This document shows, one piece after another, positions 12,206 to 24,242 of a stretch of DNA of 64,000 nt (positions are counted from its first letter, which is position 1; each line of letters begins with the position of its first letter). The stretch lies in contig NC_057866.1 in the NCBI RefSeq assembly GCF_019393635.1, positions 5,730,223-5,794,222 of the forward strand, in the 5' to 3' direction. A program made the position numbers and the translations under genes. Under the pieces are notes generated by a model. It was not told the origin of the DNA, made no database searches, and was given only the letters and a program-made list of their open reading frames with translations. This DNA comes from Dromiciops gliroides (taxonomy: Eukaryota > Chordata > Mammalia > Microbiotheria > Microbiotheriidae).

Positions 12206-12356
12206 AAAAGAAAGAAAAAAGAAAAAAAGAAAGAAAGGAGGGAAGGAAGGAAGGAAAGAAAGAAAGAGGAAGGAGAAAGAAAGAAAAAGAAAGAAAGGAG
12301 GAAAGAAAAAAGGAAAGAAAGAAAAAAGAAAGCAAGGGAAAAGAAAAAAGAAAAGT
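12206..12356 (+). repeat. GAAA/GGAA microsatellite
   Basis: About 150 bp of purine-only tetranucleotide and irregular units grown from a SINE tail. The reading frames here are lysine/arginine-rich noise. Confidence 0.93.
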
Positions 12357-12534
12357 TAATTAGGAGCCTTGGACCCAACAAGCCCAAAGGCACTGAGCTG
12401 GGCTAGAGGAATAGACTAGCTTCCCTCCCTGGACAGAAAGTCTCTGACCCAACTCTGAACTTGAGGAATTCATCCATGAAGTTTAGAAACAGAGCAGTGG
12501 GATCAGAGGAGGGACCTTATTTGTAGTCAGAGTA

Positions 12535-12840
12535 CCTGGGTTCCAATCCTAGCTCTTCCTAGGCAGCCAGGTACTAGCTTACTTACTAGGTAGAGAACTA
12601 GATGGAATACTGTGACTGGAAGCAGAGTTCAGATCCAGCCTCAGCCACTCACCAGCTGTATGACCTTGGACAAATCACTGAACTTCAGTCTTCTCCCTTT
12701 CCAAGAGGGTGTAATTCTAGCACTGATTGATCACCCAGAGTGGACAGGAGCATACAATGAGAGATATGATTTGTAAAACGCTTTGCCAAACAAAGTGTGC
12801 TATAGAAATGTTAGCTATTATTATTGCTATTGCCTGGGAG
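12535..12840 (+). repeat. MIR-family SINE, long copy
   Basis: Sense copy with head, core and tail (CAGATCCAGCCTCAGCCACT, GCTGTATGACCTTGGACAAA, AAACGCTTTGCCAAACAAAG, GAAATGTTAGCTATTATTAT). Another MIR-type piece, antisense, lies at 13040-13180. Confidence 0.7.
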
Positions 12841-13184
12841 ACCTTGGCATGATACCTGTCATTTGACCTGAATTCCATGCCCTTTGAGGTTTACAAAGCC
12901 TGTCTGGGGCAAGGAAATGGAGAGTCCTGCCATGCTCTGCCTCAGCCAGACAATACCTGAACCGTCTGACTTGGGCCTATTTGTGCTCTTTTGTGAAGGA
13001 TGTTGCTAAGACAGAGGCCAAGCAGGAGAGTGTGGGGGATCAGGAATAGGACTTCATCTAGTCCGACCCCCTCCTCGTACAGATAAGGAACCTAAGACCC
13101 AGGAGGGCTTGCCCAAAGTCACACAAGAACAGTGAGGGGCAAAGCTAGGATGGGGACCCCGCAGTCTCCCCACTGGAGCCTTGA

Positions 13185-13570
13185 GATCATTTCATATGAG
13201 GAATGGGCTGAAGGAACAAGAGAAGTTTAGGCCAGAGAAGAGAGGACTTGGGGACTGGGGAGGGGGCAATACGAGAAGTATCTTCTGGCATTTGAAGGGC
13301 CATCGTGTTGGGGAATGACGCCCCCTCACTGGATGCTCTGTCTTTGCTCCAGAGGGCAGATCCAAAAGGAAGGGGCAGAAATGACAGAGGATTAAATGGA
13401 AACATGATGTTAGGGAAAGTTCTCAAGCCATGGGGCGCTCTCTGGACATGGGATGGACTGCCTTGGGAAGGCAGGGATTCCCCATCTCTGGAGAGCTTCA
13501 GGCAGAGCCTGGAGGACTGGATGCTGCCAAGGGGCTCCTCATGCTACTTCTGGCTGGCCTGGGCATGTCT
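13185..13570 (+). repeat. CR1/L3 3' end
   Basis: Sense copy: TGGGCTGAAGGAACAAGAGA, GCCAGAGAAGAGAGGACTTG, then CATGGGATGGACTGCCTTGG and GGAGAGCTTCAGGCAGAGCC. Confidence 0.65.
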
Positions 13571-14832
13571 GACACCTCTGGGAGATGCCCCCTATGGCTA
13601 CTTCATCCCTGCTACCCCAGAGCCAGAGTATCTGGAGTATCCCAGCTAAACTTGGGCAGTCGACAAGGAGCATGAAGGAGCCCTCCAGTGGGAGAAGAGG
13701 GCTGGCATAGTGGGGGGAAGCCCCAGGGTCTGAGGAAGATGAGGTCAAGCCCATCGGGTAGGAAGGAAAGCCAGCTGGTTCCATAAAATCATTGGTAGAG
13801 CCCTGATGGCTCAAGCATTCTTCTCTCTTGGGATCCCACATCTCGGGTTTACAACTGGGAGGGGCTTTCAGTTTTGTTCTGCAAGAGAAGAAACTGAAGC
13901 CCATGAAGTTGGCCTGGGGTCATGTAGATCAGAAGGGACTGAGCTCGGACCCAAGCCATTCCAAAGAGGAACGTCAGGGTAGAATTGGGTCTCAAATGAC
14001 ACCTAAATTGTTCTAGGTTTTTTTTTTTCTGCCAGTAATCTAGAATGTTAGCCTTTTCCCCAATGACATTCCTTAGGAATGCGCTCATCTGTGAAAAAGG
14101 GGTTAGGGGATAATAATAGCCCAGCAACCTCCAGGAAGAGGTTGCCCTAAGTATGCGAAATGCTTTGCAAAGCCTGGACGCTCCATAGAAATGCTAGATA
14201 TTATTACAACAATGTGAAAATGGAAACTTAAGCCCCAGGTCTATGGTTGTCTCCACTTCTGACGGAAGTGGGTAATTTGGCCACCCCCAGGTAATTGTGA
14301 AGAATCCGTGGGGGTCCCTGCAGCACAGAGCCCACAAAGGGCTTCAACTGTTTCATCATTTTATTTGCAATTTTATATTTATCTTAACCTTTGAGGACTC
14401 TGTGAGTACCAGAGACCTGCACTTAACTCATATGGGAAGAAGCTGGGGCCCTTTGTTTGACCTCGTTTTCAGGGAATGACCCCTGGACTTGGGAAATCTC
14501 TTTTTACAAGTCTACCATATGGCCTCTGCCCAAATAGAGTGGCCCCTAGAATAGAATAGAACAGGCTTGGGACCCCACAAGCCAGGATGAGGAACAGGCC
14601 CAGAGCCAAGTGCTGGTGACCCCATACTCTGGGATGTCCAGAAACTGCGGCAAAACCAGACCCCCAGAGGCAAACAACTGGCCCTGATGAATCCCCATGC
14701 CTGCCTGTGCATACACCTTTACACGAAGCCATTTGTAGAGATGGCATCCTGGTGAATCTAGGATTTGTGTTGGAATGAAGAGGGAGAATACTTCCACTCT
14801 GTCATCTTGCAGCCCCTGTATAACTTAGGAGA

Positions 14833-15210
14833 ATTTAAAAAAATAAACATTTTTATTTACAGTTTTGAGTTCCAATTTTTATCCCTCCTTCCCTCCCTCC
14901 CCTGACCCCTTGATCAGATATGGGTCATACATGTGTAATTATATAAAACATGATCTTTTTTCATTTTGTACAAGAAAACTTGAATAAAAAAATGAAAGTG
15001 AAAACCAGCATGCTTCAGTCTATCCATATCAGTTCTCCTGGAGGTGGAGAGCATGTTTCATCAACAGTCCTTTGGGACTGTCTTGGATCATTGTATTGCT
15101 GAGAATTGTTAAGTCATTCACAGTTCTTCATAGAACAATATTGTTGTCTCTGTTCACGATGTTCTCCTGGTTCTGCTCACTTCACTCTACATTAGTTCAT
15201 CCAAGTCTAA
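14833..15210 (-). mobile_element. LINE-1 3' end
   Basis: Reverse copy of a different L1 subfamily (TTTTGAGTTCCAATTTTTAT, GGAGGTGGAGAGCATGTTTC, GTTCTCCTGGTTCTGCTCAC), truncated near 15210. Confidence 0.8.
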
Positions 15211-15859
15211 TAAGAGGAAATATAATCTAACAAGCATTTACTAAGTGTCAGGCCCTGTGTCAGGTCCTGTGTTGCATATACGGTGAGTGAAGCAGCCCCT
15301 GGCCTCAAAGAGATGACACTTTATCAGGGGAAAACAAAACAGACATACCATGAGCACAGTCATTTTGTCTACTGCTTTGGGGGAGGGAGCCCCTGAATGT
15401 AGCCTTGAAGGGAGGGCAGGGAAGAGGATCCCATGTCTACCTGAGATGTTGCAGTCAAAAATTCATCCCCAAATGAGGTATCTTCCAGTGGTGAGCTTCT
15501 CCCCACCTCCCAGGGGGCGACAAGTCCTGGGACTCCAGCCTTACCTCGCCTGACTGAGCTCCTGGCTGGCTCAGCCTTAGGGAACCTGGGCTCCCCACTG
15601 CCAAGGCATCCAGGGGATAAGTCACTAGTGTGAGGCCCTTAACCACGCAGGGGAATTGGAGGCAACATGGGGAAGTGGAAACAACCACAGAATTATAAGA
15701 GATAGGAAGCTCCTGTTCTTTGCTTTTGTTTTTGGCAGTGTCCCCAGCTCCTCGCGGTTTCTGCAGCACAGCACTGTAGCTGTGCTCAATTGACTCGATC
15801 CACCCAATTCCTAGTGTCTGTCCCATCTTCGAGTTTATTTTGCATGGCGGCTCCAGCTT

Positions 15860-16050
15860 GAATCCTTCCTCAGACACCTATCAACTGCCTAAGTGAGTCT
15901 CTTCACTTCCCTCAGCCTTGATTTCCTCATCTCTAAAATGGGGGTCCTAAGAGCATCCACTTCCCAGGGTTGTCTTGAGGACCCAATGAGATGTTTCTGA
16001 AATCCTCTGTGAACCTTAAGGCACCACATACATGCCAGCTTGCTACTCTA
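15860..16050 (+). repeat. MIR-family SINE
   Basis: Sense copy: TCCTCAGACACCTATCAACT, TTTCCTCATCTCTAAAATGG, GGTTGTCTTGAGGACCCAAT. An L2 end-like piece follows at 16120-16215. Confidence 0.7.
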
Positions 16051-16447
16051 CATATATACATCCACATCCACAGACATACGCATGTGCTTCCATGTACAAA
16101 TAGTGTCTCCCGCTAGATTTATGGAGTATAAATTCCTTGAGAACAGAGATTATCACCTCATTCTTTGTATTTGTATCCCTGGCCACATAAGAAATACTTG
16201 TTAGCTGACAGATGGACTTAATTTAGTGTAGATTTATTAAATTTGAGTTAACAACAAATAATGAGAACAAAAAATTGCGTATGACTTTCAGCTAGAATGA
16301 GTGAAACAGATGTAGCAGATAGAAAACTAAATGTAATTGAGCTAAACTCTTCAAAAAATAGAAACTGGAAGAAAAATAATAGACTTGTCCCCATCTCAGT
16401 GAGGAGGGGATATCTTGTTCAGCACAACAAATGGAAGAAAGTTTGGG

Positions 16448-16692
16448 GTCAGGCATGGTGACACGTGCCTGTCGTCCCTGTTGCTGGGGAGGCTGAAGCT
16501 GGTAGATTGCTTGAACTTAGAAGTTTTGAACAACAGTAGGCCTAAGTCCCAAAGAGCAGGGTGCCACCAGGCTGTCTAAGGAGGGTAAACCAGACCAGGT
16601 GGGAAATAGAATGTGTCCAAGCTTCCACACCAACCAGCTGTGGGACCAAGCCCCTTGGTGGTCACTGTACTTCCATCCATTAGGGAGACCTA
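16448..16692 (+). pseudogene. 7SL (SRP) RNA retrocopy
   Basis: It aligns by eye with 7SL RNA along its length. The 5' Alu-domain part carries the B-box-like GGAGGCTGAAGCTGGTAGAT and GCTTGAACTTAGAAGTT; a shortened S domain carries CCACCAGGCTGTCTAAGGAG and AACCAGACCAGGTGGGAAA; a 3' Alu-domain part carries GGTCACTGTACTTCCATCC and GGGAGACC. It is about 245 nt against about 300 for the real RNA, is diverged, and is followed by a T/A-rich tail, so it is a dead copy. 7SL-derived SINEs are not known in marsupials, which makes a single retrocopy the simpler reading. Confidence 0.8.
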
Positions 16693-16714
16693 AGTTTTTA
16701 AAAAAGAGATTGAT

Positions 16715-16856
16715 CGGGCACCTAGGTGGCACAGTGGATAAAGTACTGGCCCTGGATTCAGGAGGACCTGAGTTCAAATCCAGACTCAGACACTTGACAC
16801 TTACTAGCTGTGTGACGTTGGGCAGGTCACTTAACCCCCATTGCCCCACAAAAAAT
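16715..16856 (+). repeat. tRNA-derived marsupial SINE
   Basis: Complete copy just downstream of the 7SL retrocopy. GATTGAT at its left and AATTGAT beyond the tail array suggest a worn target duplication. Confidence 0.93.
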
Positions 16857-16891
<35 letters not shown>

Positions 16892-16945
16892 GAAGGAAGG
16901 AAGGAAGGAAGGAAGGAAGGAAGGAAGGAAGGAAGGAAGGAAGAG

Positions 16946-16988
<43 letters not shown>

Positions 16989-16990
16989 AA
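16857..16990 (+). repeat. GAAA-GGAA-GAAA microsatellite
   Basis: SINE tail expanded to (GAAA)n, about twelve GGAA units, then (GAAA)n again: a pure-purine, roughly mirror-symmetric tract. Confidence 0.95.
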
Positions 16991-17639
16991 ATTGATAGGG
17001 GAAGGCTTGAATCTGGGAGGAGAAGACTGAGCTGGAATGTGGGGAGCTGGAAGACCCTCAGTGGTTATTCCTTTGAGTCCATTCTAGTCCAGCCCTTGAA
17101 AGCTGCCCTTGGTCTCTGTACGTTAAACCAAAGCTCACTTCCCTAAGGGATGGGATGGGGGTGGTCCTGTTAGAAGAGTGCATTAGAATAGACCCAAAGG
17201 CACAATAGTAAATACCTAAAACAACAACACCCAACAACAAGCCCCTCTTCCAGTCTCCCCCAATACAATCAGTTACTTTGATGGCAACACTGTGAATGTC
17301 AAACTTTGTTCCACAGTTGGTCTTTCAGGCTAGAGCCTCATCACCAATGCTGTAGAAGACACGAGCATCCTAGAAATCGGTCAATCAAGATCATAGATCA
17401 AGGCACATCATCCAGATGAGGAAAAGACACCACAGAAGATCAAATGACCAGCCGGAGGTCACAGGGGTAATAAGGAGCAAACCTGGGATTTAAAGCCAGG
17501 TTTTCTGACTCTGTTCCCAGGTTAGAGGAAGAGATTACAATGAGGTGACTTTTGAACTCATTTTTGGAGTCTTTGAATGTGACATATGTCATCGCAGTGA
17601 AGGACCAGCCAGTCCTGAGCATGCTTCTATTTAATATCT

Positions 17640-18350
17640 GATGGATCCACAGTGTAGTGAAGAGAGAAATTCATTTAGAGTCAGAAAATTTGGGTTTTGA
17701 AGACTGGTACTACTCCCTGGGAGCTGGGCAGCCGTGGGAAAATCAGGTACCTTTTCTGAGCTCAGTGACCTCATTTATAATGTGGGTCTAATAATACTTT
17801 GAACCTCCCTTTCCTTAGGTATAAAACAAAAAATAGTATTGCTTATTTAGCCAGCAGGTGGCACTAGGAGCCACTATCTGGATGAGGAGCTGGGTTGGTC
17901 GGTGTTTACCCTGGAAGTGTCCATGGGTTGGAAACCCTGGGGTGGTGGAAATTCTCCCTGGTTTTCAGAGACTCAATGACCTCCTATCCCTCAGCTCCAT
18001 TTCTTTCTTCAGAAAAGCATAAGCTCATTGTTGAGATTTGTATGGATTTGTGGGTGTACTCAATTTGAACTTAGCTCTGAGCCCCCACTCACTAGTGCTT
18101 CCTTTCTGGAACGTATTTCATTGATTCCTATGAATCATAGTACCATTGGTCTAAATGACACTATAAGGGGGACACATACTTTAGAGTATTGGCTGCCTAG
18201 TTCAATTCCCTCATTTTACAGATTAGGAAACTAAGGCCTGGAAAGTTTAAATGACTTTCCCAAGATCACACAGATGGTGACTATCAAAGATAGGATTGGA
18301 AACCAGGTCCTCTATTTCAATACTAGTGCTCTTCCCTGTACTACAATGAT
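17640..18350. repeat. Two MIR-family fragments
   Basis: 17640-17815 reads in sense (GTGGGAAAATCAGGTACC...). 18185-18350 reads in antisense (TTTTACAGATTAGGAAACTA, CCCAAGATCACACAGATGGT). Confidence 0.6.
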
Positions 18351-19055
18351 TCCCATTTATTATATTTCAGTGAATGCTACTCATATGACCTTAGCATGAT
18401 GAAAGAAGTTCTCCACAGAGAGTAGTATGCTTGAATACTGTCTTCAATATTTACTCTTAGCACAGAATCAATAATCAGTTGAATAATATGTAATTAGCAC
18501 ACAATGGCTCACTAAACAATAAGACATCTCCTGAGTACCTCCAAGCCAACAGTCCCATAGAGTGCAGAAATCTCACACACAACACCTAGGACTGATCTGG
18601 ACCCAGGTGTTCTCAGGAAAGACTAAAATTCCCATGACAGGTGATGGGGTTTTTTTGTCCTAGAGGGTATATAGATCCTTGTAGAGCCATCCCATCCCAT
18701 TATGGAACAGATGAGTTCATCAGTTGACTCAATAACTGGCACCAATAAGAAGTCTTCCATCATCAATCATTGCTAGTCTTGGTGTTTCTTTTTCTCTGAC
18801 ATCAAGCTTGGCTCCTGATGTGTCCTCCTCACTTTGTATTGCTACCTGACTCTAGACCCTCTTTTATCTGTGTAGTAGGGTGAGGGAGTGAGAAAGGTGC
18901 TACACTTTTTGTTTTCCAATCAACAATTTCTGCATAGTTATGAACTATTGCTTTCTATACTTGGAAAGCTCTATGATATCATTGGATACAGTGATACAAA
19001 TCATAATCCATTTGCCTCTAATCCTTTCATAACCCCTCTTTGAGGTTCCACCCCA
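18350..19055. other. Intergenic, nothing recognised
   Basis: AT-rich single-copy-looking DNA. A TATATAGA at 18668 has no supporting context. Confidence 0.4.
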
Positions 19056-19061
19056 AATAGT

Positions 19062-19215
19062 GTTATTATCTTCTCCTCTTCCTCTTCCTGCTTCTCCTCC
19101 TCTTCTTTTTCATCTTTCTTCTCCTTTCTCCTCCTCCTCTTCCTTCTTATCTTCTTCTTTTTCCTCCTCTATGTTTTCATTCTTCCTCCTCCCTTTCCTC
19201 TTCATCTTTCTTTTT
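19062..19215 (+). repeat. CTT/CCT pyrimidine tract
   Basis: About 150 bp of TCTTCCTCCT-type units. Confidence 0.85.
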
Positions 19216-19344
19216 ATAATACCAATGATTCCATTGAACAAGTACTTATTAAATAGCTTCTAGGTGTCAGGCACATCCACAGTAAAAAAAAAAAAATGAA
19301 CAAGTCCCTGTTCTCAAGGAACTTATTGAGAAAACAACATATGC

Positions 19345-19351
19345 GCGCACG

Positions 19352-19402
<51 letters not shown>
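19345..19402 (+). repeat. CA microsatellite with CpG-bearing start
   Basis: Starts GCGCGCACGCACGCACAC and becomes perfect CA, inside an old unassigned repeat (19225-19560). Confidence 0.93.
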
Positions 19403-19408
<6 letters not shown>

Positions 19409-19726
19409 TTCAGGAATGAACAAGCGCTAACAAGTCGGGGAGGAGAAACCAGAGAAGGCTCCAAAAAAGATAACACCAGAGCTGAGCCTTGAAGGATGAT
19501 GACAAGAATTATAAAATATGGAAGGGAACAGAGAGCACATCCCAAGCCTGAGGACTGGTTTGTTCCAAAGTCCACAGGCAGGAGACTGACTATTGGGTAG
19601 AGTTAGAAGTCTAGTTTGGCTGGGGTGTAGAAATCATAAAGGGGAGCACTGTTACCCCCTGATTGAGCTTCACACAGACATTCTCTATGTCTACATAGGA
19701 CAACCAGACAGAAAGTGAAACAAGGA

Positions 19727-19880
19727 GGGGCAGCTAGATGGAGCAGTGGATAGAGCACTGGCCCTGGATTCAGGAGTACTTGAGTTCAAATCCGGCCTCA
19801 GACACTTAACACTTACTAGCTGTGTGACCCTGGACAAGTCACTTAACCCCAATTGCCCCACCAAAAAAAAAAAAAAAAAG
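19727..19880 (+). repeat. tRNA-derived marsupial SINE, young
   Basis: Flanked by a perfect 16-bp duplication GAAAGTGAAACAAGGA (19711-19726, 19881-19896) with a long uninterrupted A tail ending in one G. It contains the A-box-like and B-box-like tRNA promoter parts (TAGATGGAGCAGTGGATAG, GAGTTCAAATCC). Confidence 0.96.
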
Positions 19881-19999
19881 GAAAGTGAAACAAGGATCAT
19901 TTGCCCATATATCTCCAAACATCTGGATGTTTGCCACTATCCAGACTAATTTATCAACATGCTTTGGGTAGATCACTGCTCAATCAGACACAGCTTCAT

Positions 20000-20165
20000 G
20001 GAAAGGCTACTTAATGTGGAGTCAATGAACCCTGCTCTGCTATTCCATACTTGGGTGACCTAGGACAGGTCACTTCCATTCTCTGGAGCTCAATTTGCAA
20101 AAGGATATAGCTAGGTAGACAAGACTAGGAAGTCTCTAAGATTCCTCCCAACTCTAAGATGCTGA
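20000..20165 (+). repeat. MIR-family SINE
   Basis: Sense copy: TGGGTGACCTAGGACAGGTC, CTTCCATTCTCTGGAGCTCA. Confidence 0.6.
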
Positions 20166-20299
20166 AATCTGTGTAATCCAGTTAGGTTGTGTCTCAGTGG
20201 CCCCAAAAGTTGTGTGAAAGTTGAAAAACTTAGTCAATCCACTGGTTGTTTTGCCTAAAAGCAGCTAAGGAATCCATATAATGGGTTGTCAGTGGGCCC

Positions 20300-20590
20300 A
20301 AGACTTGCCTGCTTTGTAGCAGGGATGATTCAGCAGCTTTTAGACTTAGGTCACCAGGAGAAACTTCCCAAAAGCTGGAGCTTCCAGAGTGGGCTGGATG
20401 ACCTCCAGAAGCAAAGGGCTCTTCCTCCTTGGAGGGCTTCAAGCAAAGGCAGGATGCCTTCTGCTTGGGTGGGGTGCCCTAGGCATTTCTTCATTGAGAT
20501 GAGTTGGACTTAAGACCGCTGAGGTGCCGCCCTCCAACTCCAGTGATTCTGGAAAAGATACCCTTTCCTACTCTCTTGACTTTTCTGAAA
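20300..20590 (+). repeat. CR1/L3 3' end
   Basis: GGGCTGGATGACCTCCAGAA, TTGGAGGGCTTCAAGCAAAG, GAGTTGGACTTAAGACCGCT and CCAACTCCAGTGATTCTGG are the L3 3' terminal text. Confidence 0.75.
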
Positions 20591-20979
20591 GAAAGAAGCT
20601 ATTGTAGCATTTCCCCCTTGTTTTCTACTGCTGTAAAAAAAGGAAGTTGAGCTGAGAAAATATTTGAGCTATTTACAAATTTTCAAAGCTTGCCCCTTCC
20701 CCCCGCAAGAGATCAAATGTTGACATTTTGTGTGAGGGGCTGCAGAGCAAGGCTGCCAAGGAGACAGGCCAGCATCTCAGAGCAAAGGCACTGGAATCTT
20801 CCTGTTGGCGGTCACTTCCTGGCATGAGTGGAGGATCCCTTGGAAAAGGGAGAGACTTGAGGCACAGAGACAGACCAATTAGGCTACTGCTGCAACAGTT
20901 AAGACCAAAATGATGACAGAGTAAACTGAGGTTGTGGCTGTGGGAGGAAAGAGAAATAGACATGATGTGTCAACATAGT

Positions 20980-21080
20980 AAGCTCCTTGAAGGCAGCAGC
21001 TGATTCCCTTTTGTCTTTATGGCTTTAGAGCCTAGATCAGTGCCTGGAACATATTCTGATCTCCTAAATGCTTGTGGAAT
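20980..21080 (+). repeat. L2 3' end
   Basis: AAGCTCCTTGAAGGCAGCAG... to TCAGTGCCTGGAACATATTC. Confidence 0.65.
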
Positions 21081-21169
21081 GGAAGTTAATTACCGTGAAA
21101 TACTGTGAGAGCATGCAGACTTGAGAGTGGACTCTCCTCTCACTTGGCCATCTATGCAGAGCCACCTAA

Positions 21170-21420
21170 AGGCAGTTAGGGGGCACCCCCATTCACAGCC
21201 CTAAAGTCAAGGGAACCAGAACTCCAATCTGGTCTCAGACACTGTGGTACTCTGGGCAAATCCCTTAACTTCTGCTAACTCCGTTTCCTCAACTCAAACA
21301 TGGGGATCACAGCACCTACCTCCCAGGGTTATTATGAAAAACCAATGAGATCTTATTTGTAAGGTGCTTAGCACCATTCCTGACACATACCAGATGCTTA
21401 ATAAACATTCATTTTCTCCC
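21170..21420 (+). repeat. MIR-family SINE, nearly full length
   Basis: Head, core and tail in order: CCAATCTGGTCTCAGACACT, CCGTTTCCTCAACTCAAACA, CCCAGGGTTATTATGAAAAA, GATGCTTAATAAACATTCA. Confidence 0.75.
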
Positions 21421-21634
21421 CTTTTCCTACCAATTCAAAAATTTGAATCTAAGGGTTTAGTTTGAGATTTTGGGACCTCAAATAATGGAGGGGGGATTGT
21501 TTCCAGAAACAAATCAGCTGTCTTTTGTGTGGACCCTCCTAAAGGTCCCCTTTGAGTGTGGTGGAACAAAGTATTTGGGTGAGTGGTGCCCATCAGCTAA
21601 AGGTCTAGGTGCTTAATTCATAGCTTATCAGAGA

Positions 21635-22030
21635 GTCACAGAAGTGGAAGAGACCCCAGGAGCCTCTAGTCCAACCCATACCTGACCAGACCAAGAGGCC
21701 ATCCCCCATCATCTGCTCAAAGATCCCCAGGGAAGAGAAACCTCTGTTTCCCAAGGAAGCCCACTACATCTGGACAGTTCTGTTGGGAAGCTTTCTGACT
21801 TCAAGGGGAAATACCTTTGCTTCATTCTCTGCCATCCCCATTGTTTCTAGTTGTGTCCTCTTGGGCCAAGCAGAGCAAATCTTATCTCTCTTCCACTGGA
21901 CAGCTTTTCAGATACTCAAAGACAGCTGTCATGTGTCTGCTCCACCCCCTCAAAGATCTAAGTCTTCTTCTGTTCTCTGGGCTAAATAGTCTCCAGTTCT
22001 TCAACTCCTCCTTATGCATCAGAAATTAAT
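21635..22030 (-). repeat. CR1/L3
   Basis: Antisense copy: GAGACCCCAGGAGCCTCTAG, GGGCCAAGCAGAGCAAATCT, GATACTCAAAGACAGCTGTC, TCTCCAGTTCTTCAACTCCT. Confidence 0.75.
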
Positions 22031-23240
22031 TCAGGGGACTATGGTTCTAACATTAACATCCCTTCCCACTTCCCTTGAGCATAAAATCCCAGCCTAAAAA
22101 GGTCTGGTGCTCCTCAGACTTGGACAGCCTGCTGTTATATTGTATGGGTGGAGGTAACCTAGACTTTCCATTGAGGCAATCAATGAATATTTTCTACCTC
22201 AATTAGAGGAGCCCCCACCAAAAACTTGGACTCTATTGAATCAAGCAATCAAAGATGTAAGCTAGGTGCCAACATGGGAAATATATTGGGATTGATTGGT
22301 TACAAAGAATCAGTCATGACCCACAAGGCTTGGATTAAAAATAACTAGCTAGTTTAGAAATCAGGATTCCCACAACAGTTCAATGTAGTGGTGGAATAGT
22401 TCAACCCTAGCCCTTAATATGAAAACCCTTGGAGAGGGGAAAGAATTTCTGGCTCATCTCTCTACCCTTCTTGACCAAAGGAGGATCTTCTAAAGGTTGG
22501 CAGGTTTGGGACTTCCCAACAGTGATGGTAGGATTGTCGCCAGCATAGCAGTGGCTGATGAGAAAAAAAGTATATTCACCTCAGGGAACTTCATGAGGAC
22601 ATCAGAAAGGGAGAAAAGGATTTCTATTCATCCAGGAAGCTATGAGCTACCCTGACTACCACACAAGATGTCTAAAGTTGAGTCCACTTTACACCAGACT
22701 CTGTATGACTCTGTATGACTCTGTAGGAGTATGTCCTAGACCTTGAGGGGAGGGGGGTATTTTTCTACCTACTGTTTTTATGCTTCCTTAGTAAATTCCT
22801 GCTTCTAAAAGTTAATTAACTTTATCTGTCTGCTTGATTTCACTGATAATCTATAAAATAATGCACTGGTGGGGGCTTATTAATGACAGTATTAGAAAAT
22901 CATCCACAGTCTCTCAGAGTCGCCACTGTGATCCATCCTCTGGGACTCAGTCTTCCAGTGAGAGTTGGGAAAATGAGCCAACAAATTGCACTACAATGTG
23001 ATTGAGTGCTCCTTTTTGACCAGATATGCTACCATGGCAAATGCAAAATTGAGAGAAACCTCATCCAGCTAAACCATTGCTATATTATTGCCAAATATCT
23101 TTTTCCATACTATTAATGAATTTTTTGGTAAATGCTCAATGATATGTGAGTTCTTCTTTCAATCCAATACTGAATCTGAACTAGCAGACTGGCCTGAACA
23201 ACCAAGATTTGGCTTTGGTCAAGAGAAGGGCCATCTTGTT
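22030..23240. other. Intergenic, nothing named
   Basis: An 11-bp unit containing TATGACTCTG repeats nearly three times at about 22698-22728. A stretch near 22760-22860 has AT-rich text that could be an old repeat edge. No gene signal. Confidence 0.4.
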
Positions 23241-23789
23241 GTCATTTCCTGGAGTAAAGGAGGGGAGTGGGGAGTTATGTGAAAGGATTTTGAGATGAAG
23301 AGAAGGGAACAAGATAGTGAACATGGTAAATGTTCTAAACTTTCTCAGTAAAGTATGAGGTGACATTCTCAACAGAGAGGACAGAAGGGCGTGCAAGAGA
23401 CTTGAAGAAAAGACAGAAGGTTTACAATAGTTTTTTGGGAGAGTGACCCAGGGAGTCAATTAGGGAAGAATCAAAGAGCTACCTTGCTGAGGTCAGGGCC
23501 CAGCTGAGGTTGGAGAACACACATTTGTAGGGAATCCAGGCAACTTCCTCCAGTTCCATTCAATAGCAGTGGGAACAGCCGTGCCACAATAGGAGCAACC
23601 CAGGACTGCGATTTGGCAAGTTATGAGGCTTCCAAGGGCAAAGAAGTGTGGGATTTGATTGTACCACACAGTGTGGAATCAGATTGGGTAACTCGAGTTT
23701 GGATTGGGAATGGAGAAAACCAAAGTCAGAAAAGGGGTAATAGCTAAGGGGTGAAGGGAAAGGAGTTCAAGATAAGAGTGAAGAAGAGG

Positions 23790-23941
23790 GGGGCAGCTAA
23801 ATGGCACAGTGGATAGAGCACCGGCCCTGGAGTCAGGAGTACCTGAGTTCAAATCTGGCCTCAGACACTTAATACTTGCTAGCTGTGTGACCCTGGGCAA
23901 GTCACTTAACCCCAATTGCCTCACTAAAAAAAAAAAAAAAA
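23790..23941 (+). repeat. tRNA-derived marsupial SINE, young
   Basis: Perfect 16-bp duplication AAGAGTGAAGAAGAGG at 23774-23789 and 23942-23957, with an intact A tail of about 18. It lies within an unassigned old repeat. Confidence 0.96.
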
Positions 23942-24009
23942 AAGAGTGAAGAAGAGGTTCAGGTAGGTGAGGCATAAGGAGATATGGAATTATGGGAGAT
24001 GCTTGCTGT

Positions 24010-24170
24010 CATTTTTCAAAGAAGACCAGTGACATCATGATGTTGGGGTGAAATCATGGATTATGGGGCTATTGTCTTGATTTGTGTGTGAATCAGATTT
24101 AAGTGAGACAGAGTTTCCTAAGGTTGTCAGCCTCACTCTTTCTTCCAGAGGAAGAGAGGCTGTGGAAGGT
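24010..24170 (-). repeat. 3' tail of long-form tRNA SINE
   Basis: The reverse complement contains CTCTGGAAGAAAGAGTGAGG and a 'catgatgtcactggtcttct' ending, matching the 3' tail of the full copy at 61518-61775. The tRNA-derived head is missing. Confidence 0.65.
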
Positions 24171-24204
24171 TCTAATCAGATAGATGAATTCCAGAGGGTT
24201 GGGT

Positions 24205-24242
24205 TTTGGGGTTTTTGTTTGTTTTGTTTTGTTTTGTTTTTA
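24205..24242 (+). repeat. GTTTT microsatellite
   Basis: GTTTGTTTTGTTTTGTTTTG run, then TTTTTATC. Confidence 0.85.

Noticed and set aside
16716-16850. tRNA gene candidates at SINE heads
   Set aside because: They have tRNA-like A and B box remnants but no clover-leaf, and always sit in a SINE.
22160-22900. Possible solo LTR
   Set aside because: Some AT-rich LTR-like text but no defined ends, duplication or internal viral sequence; not called.
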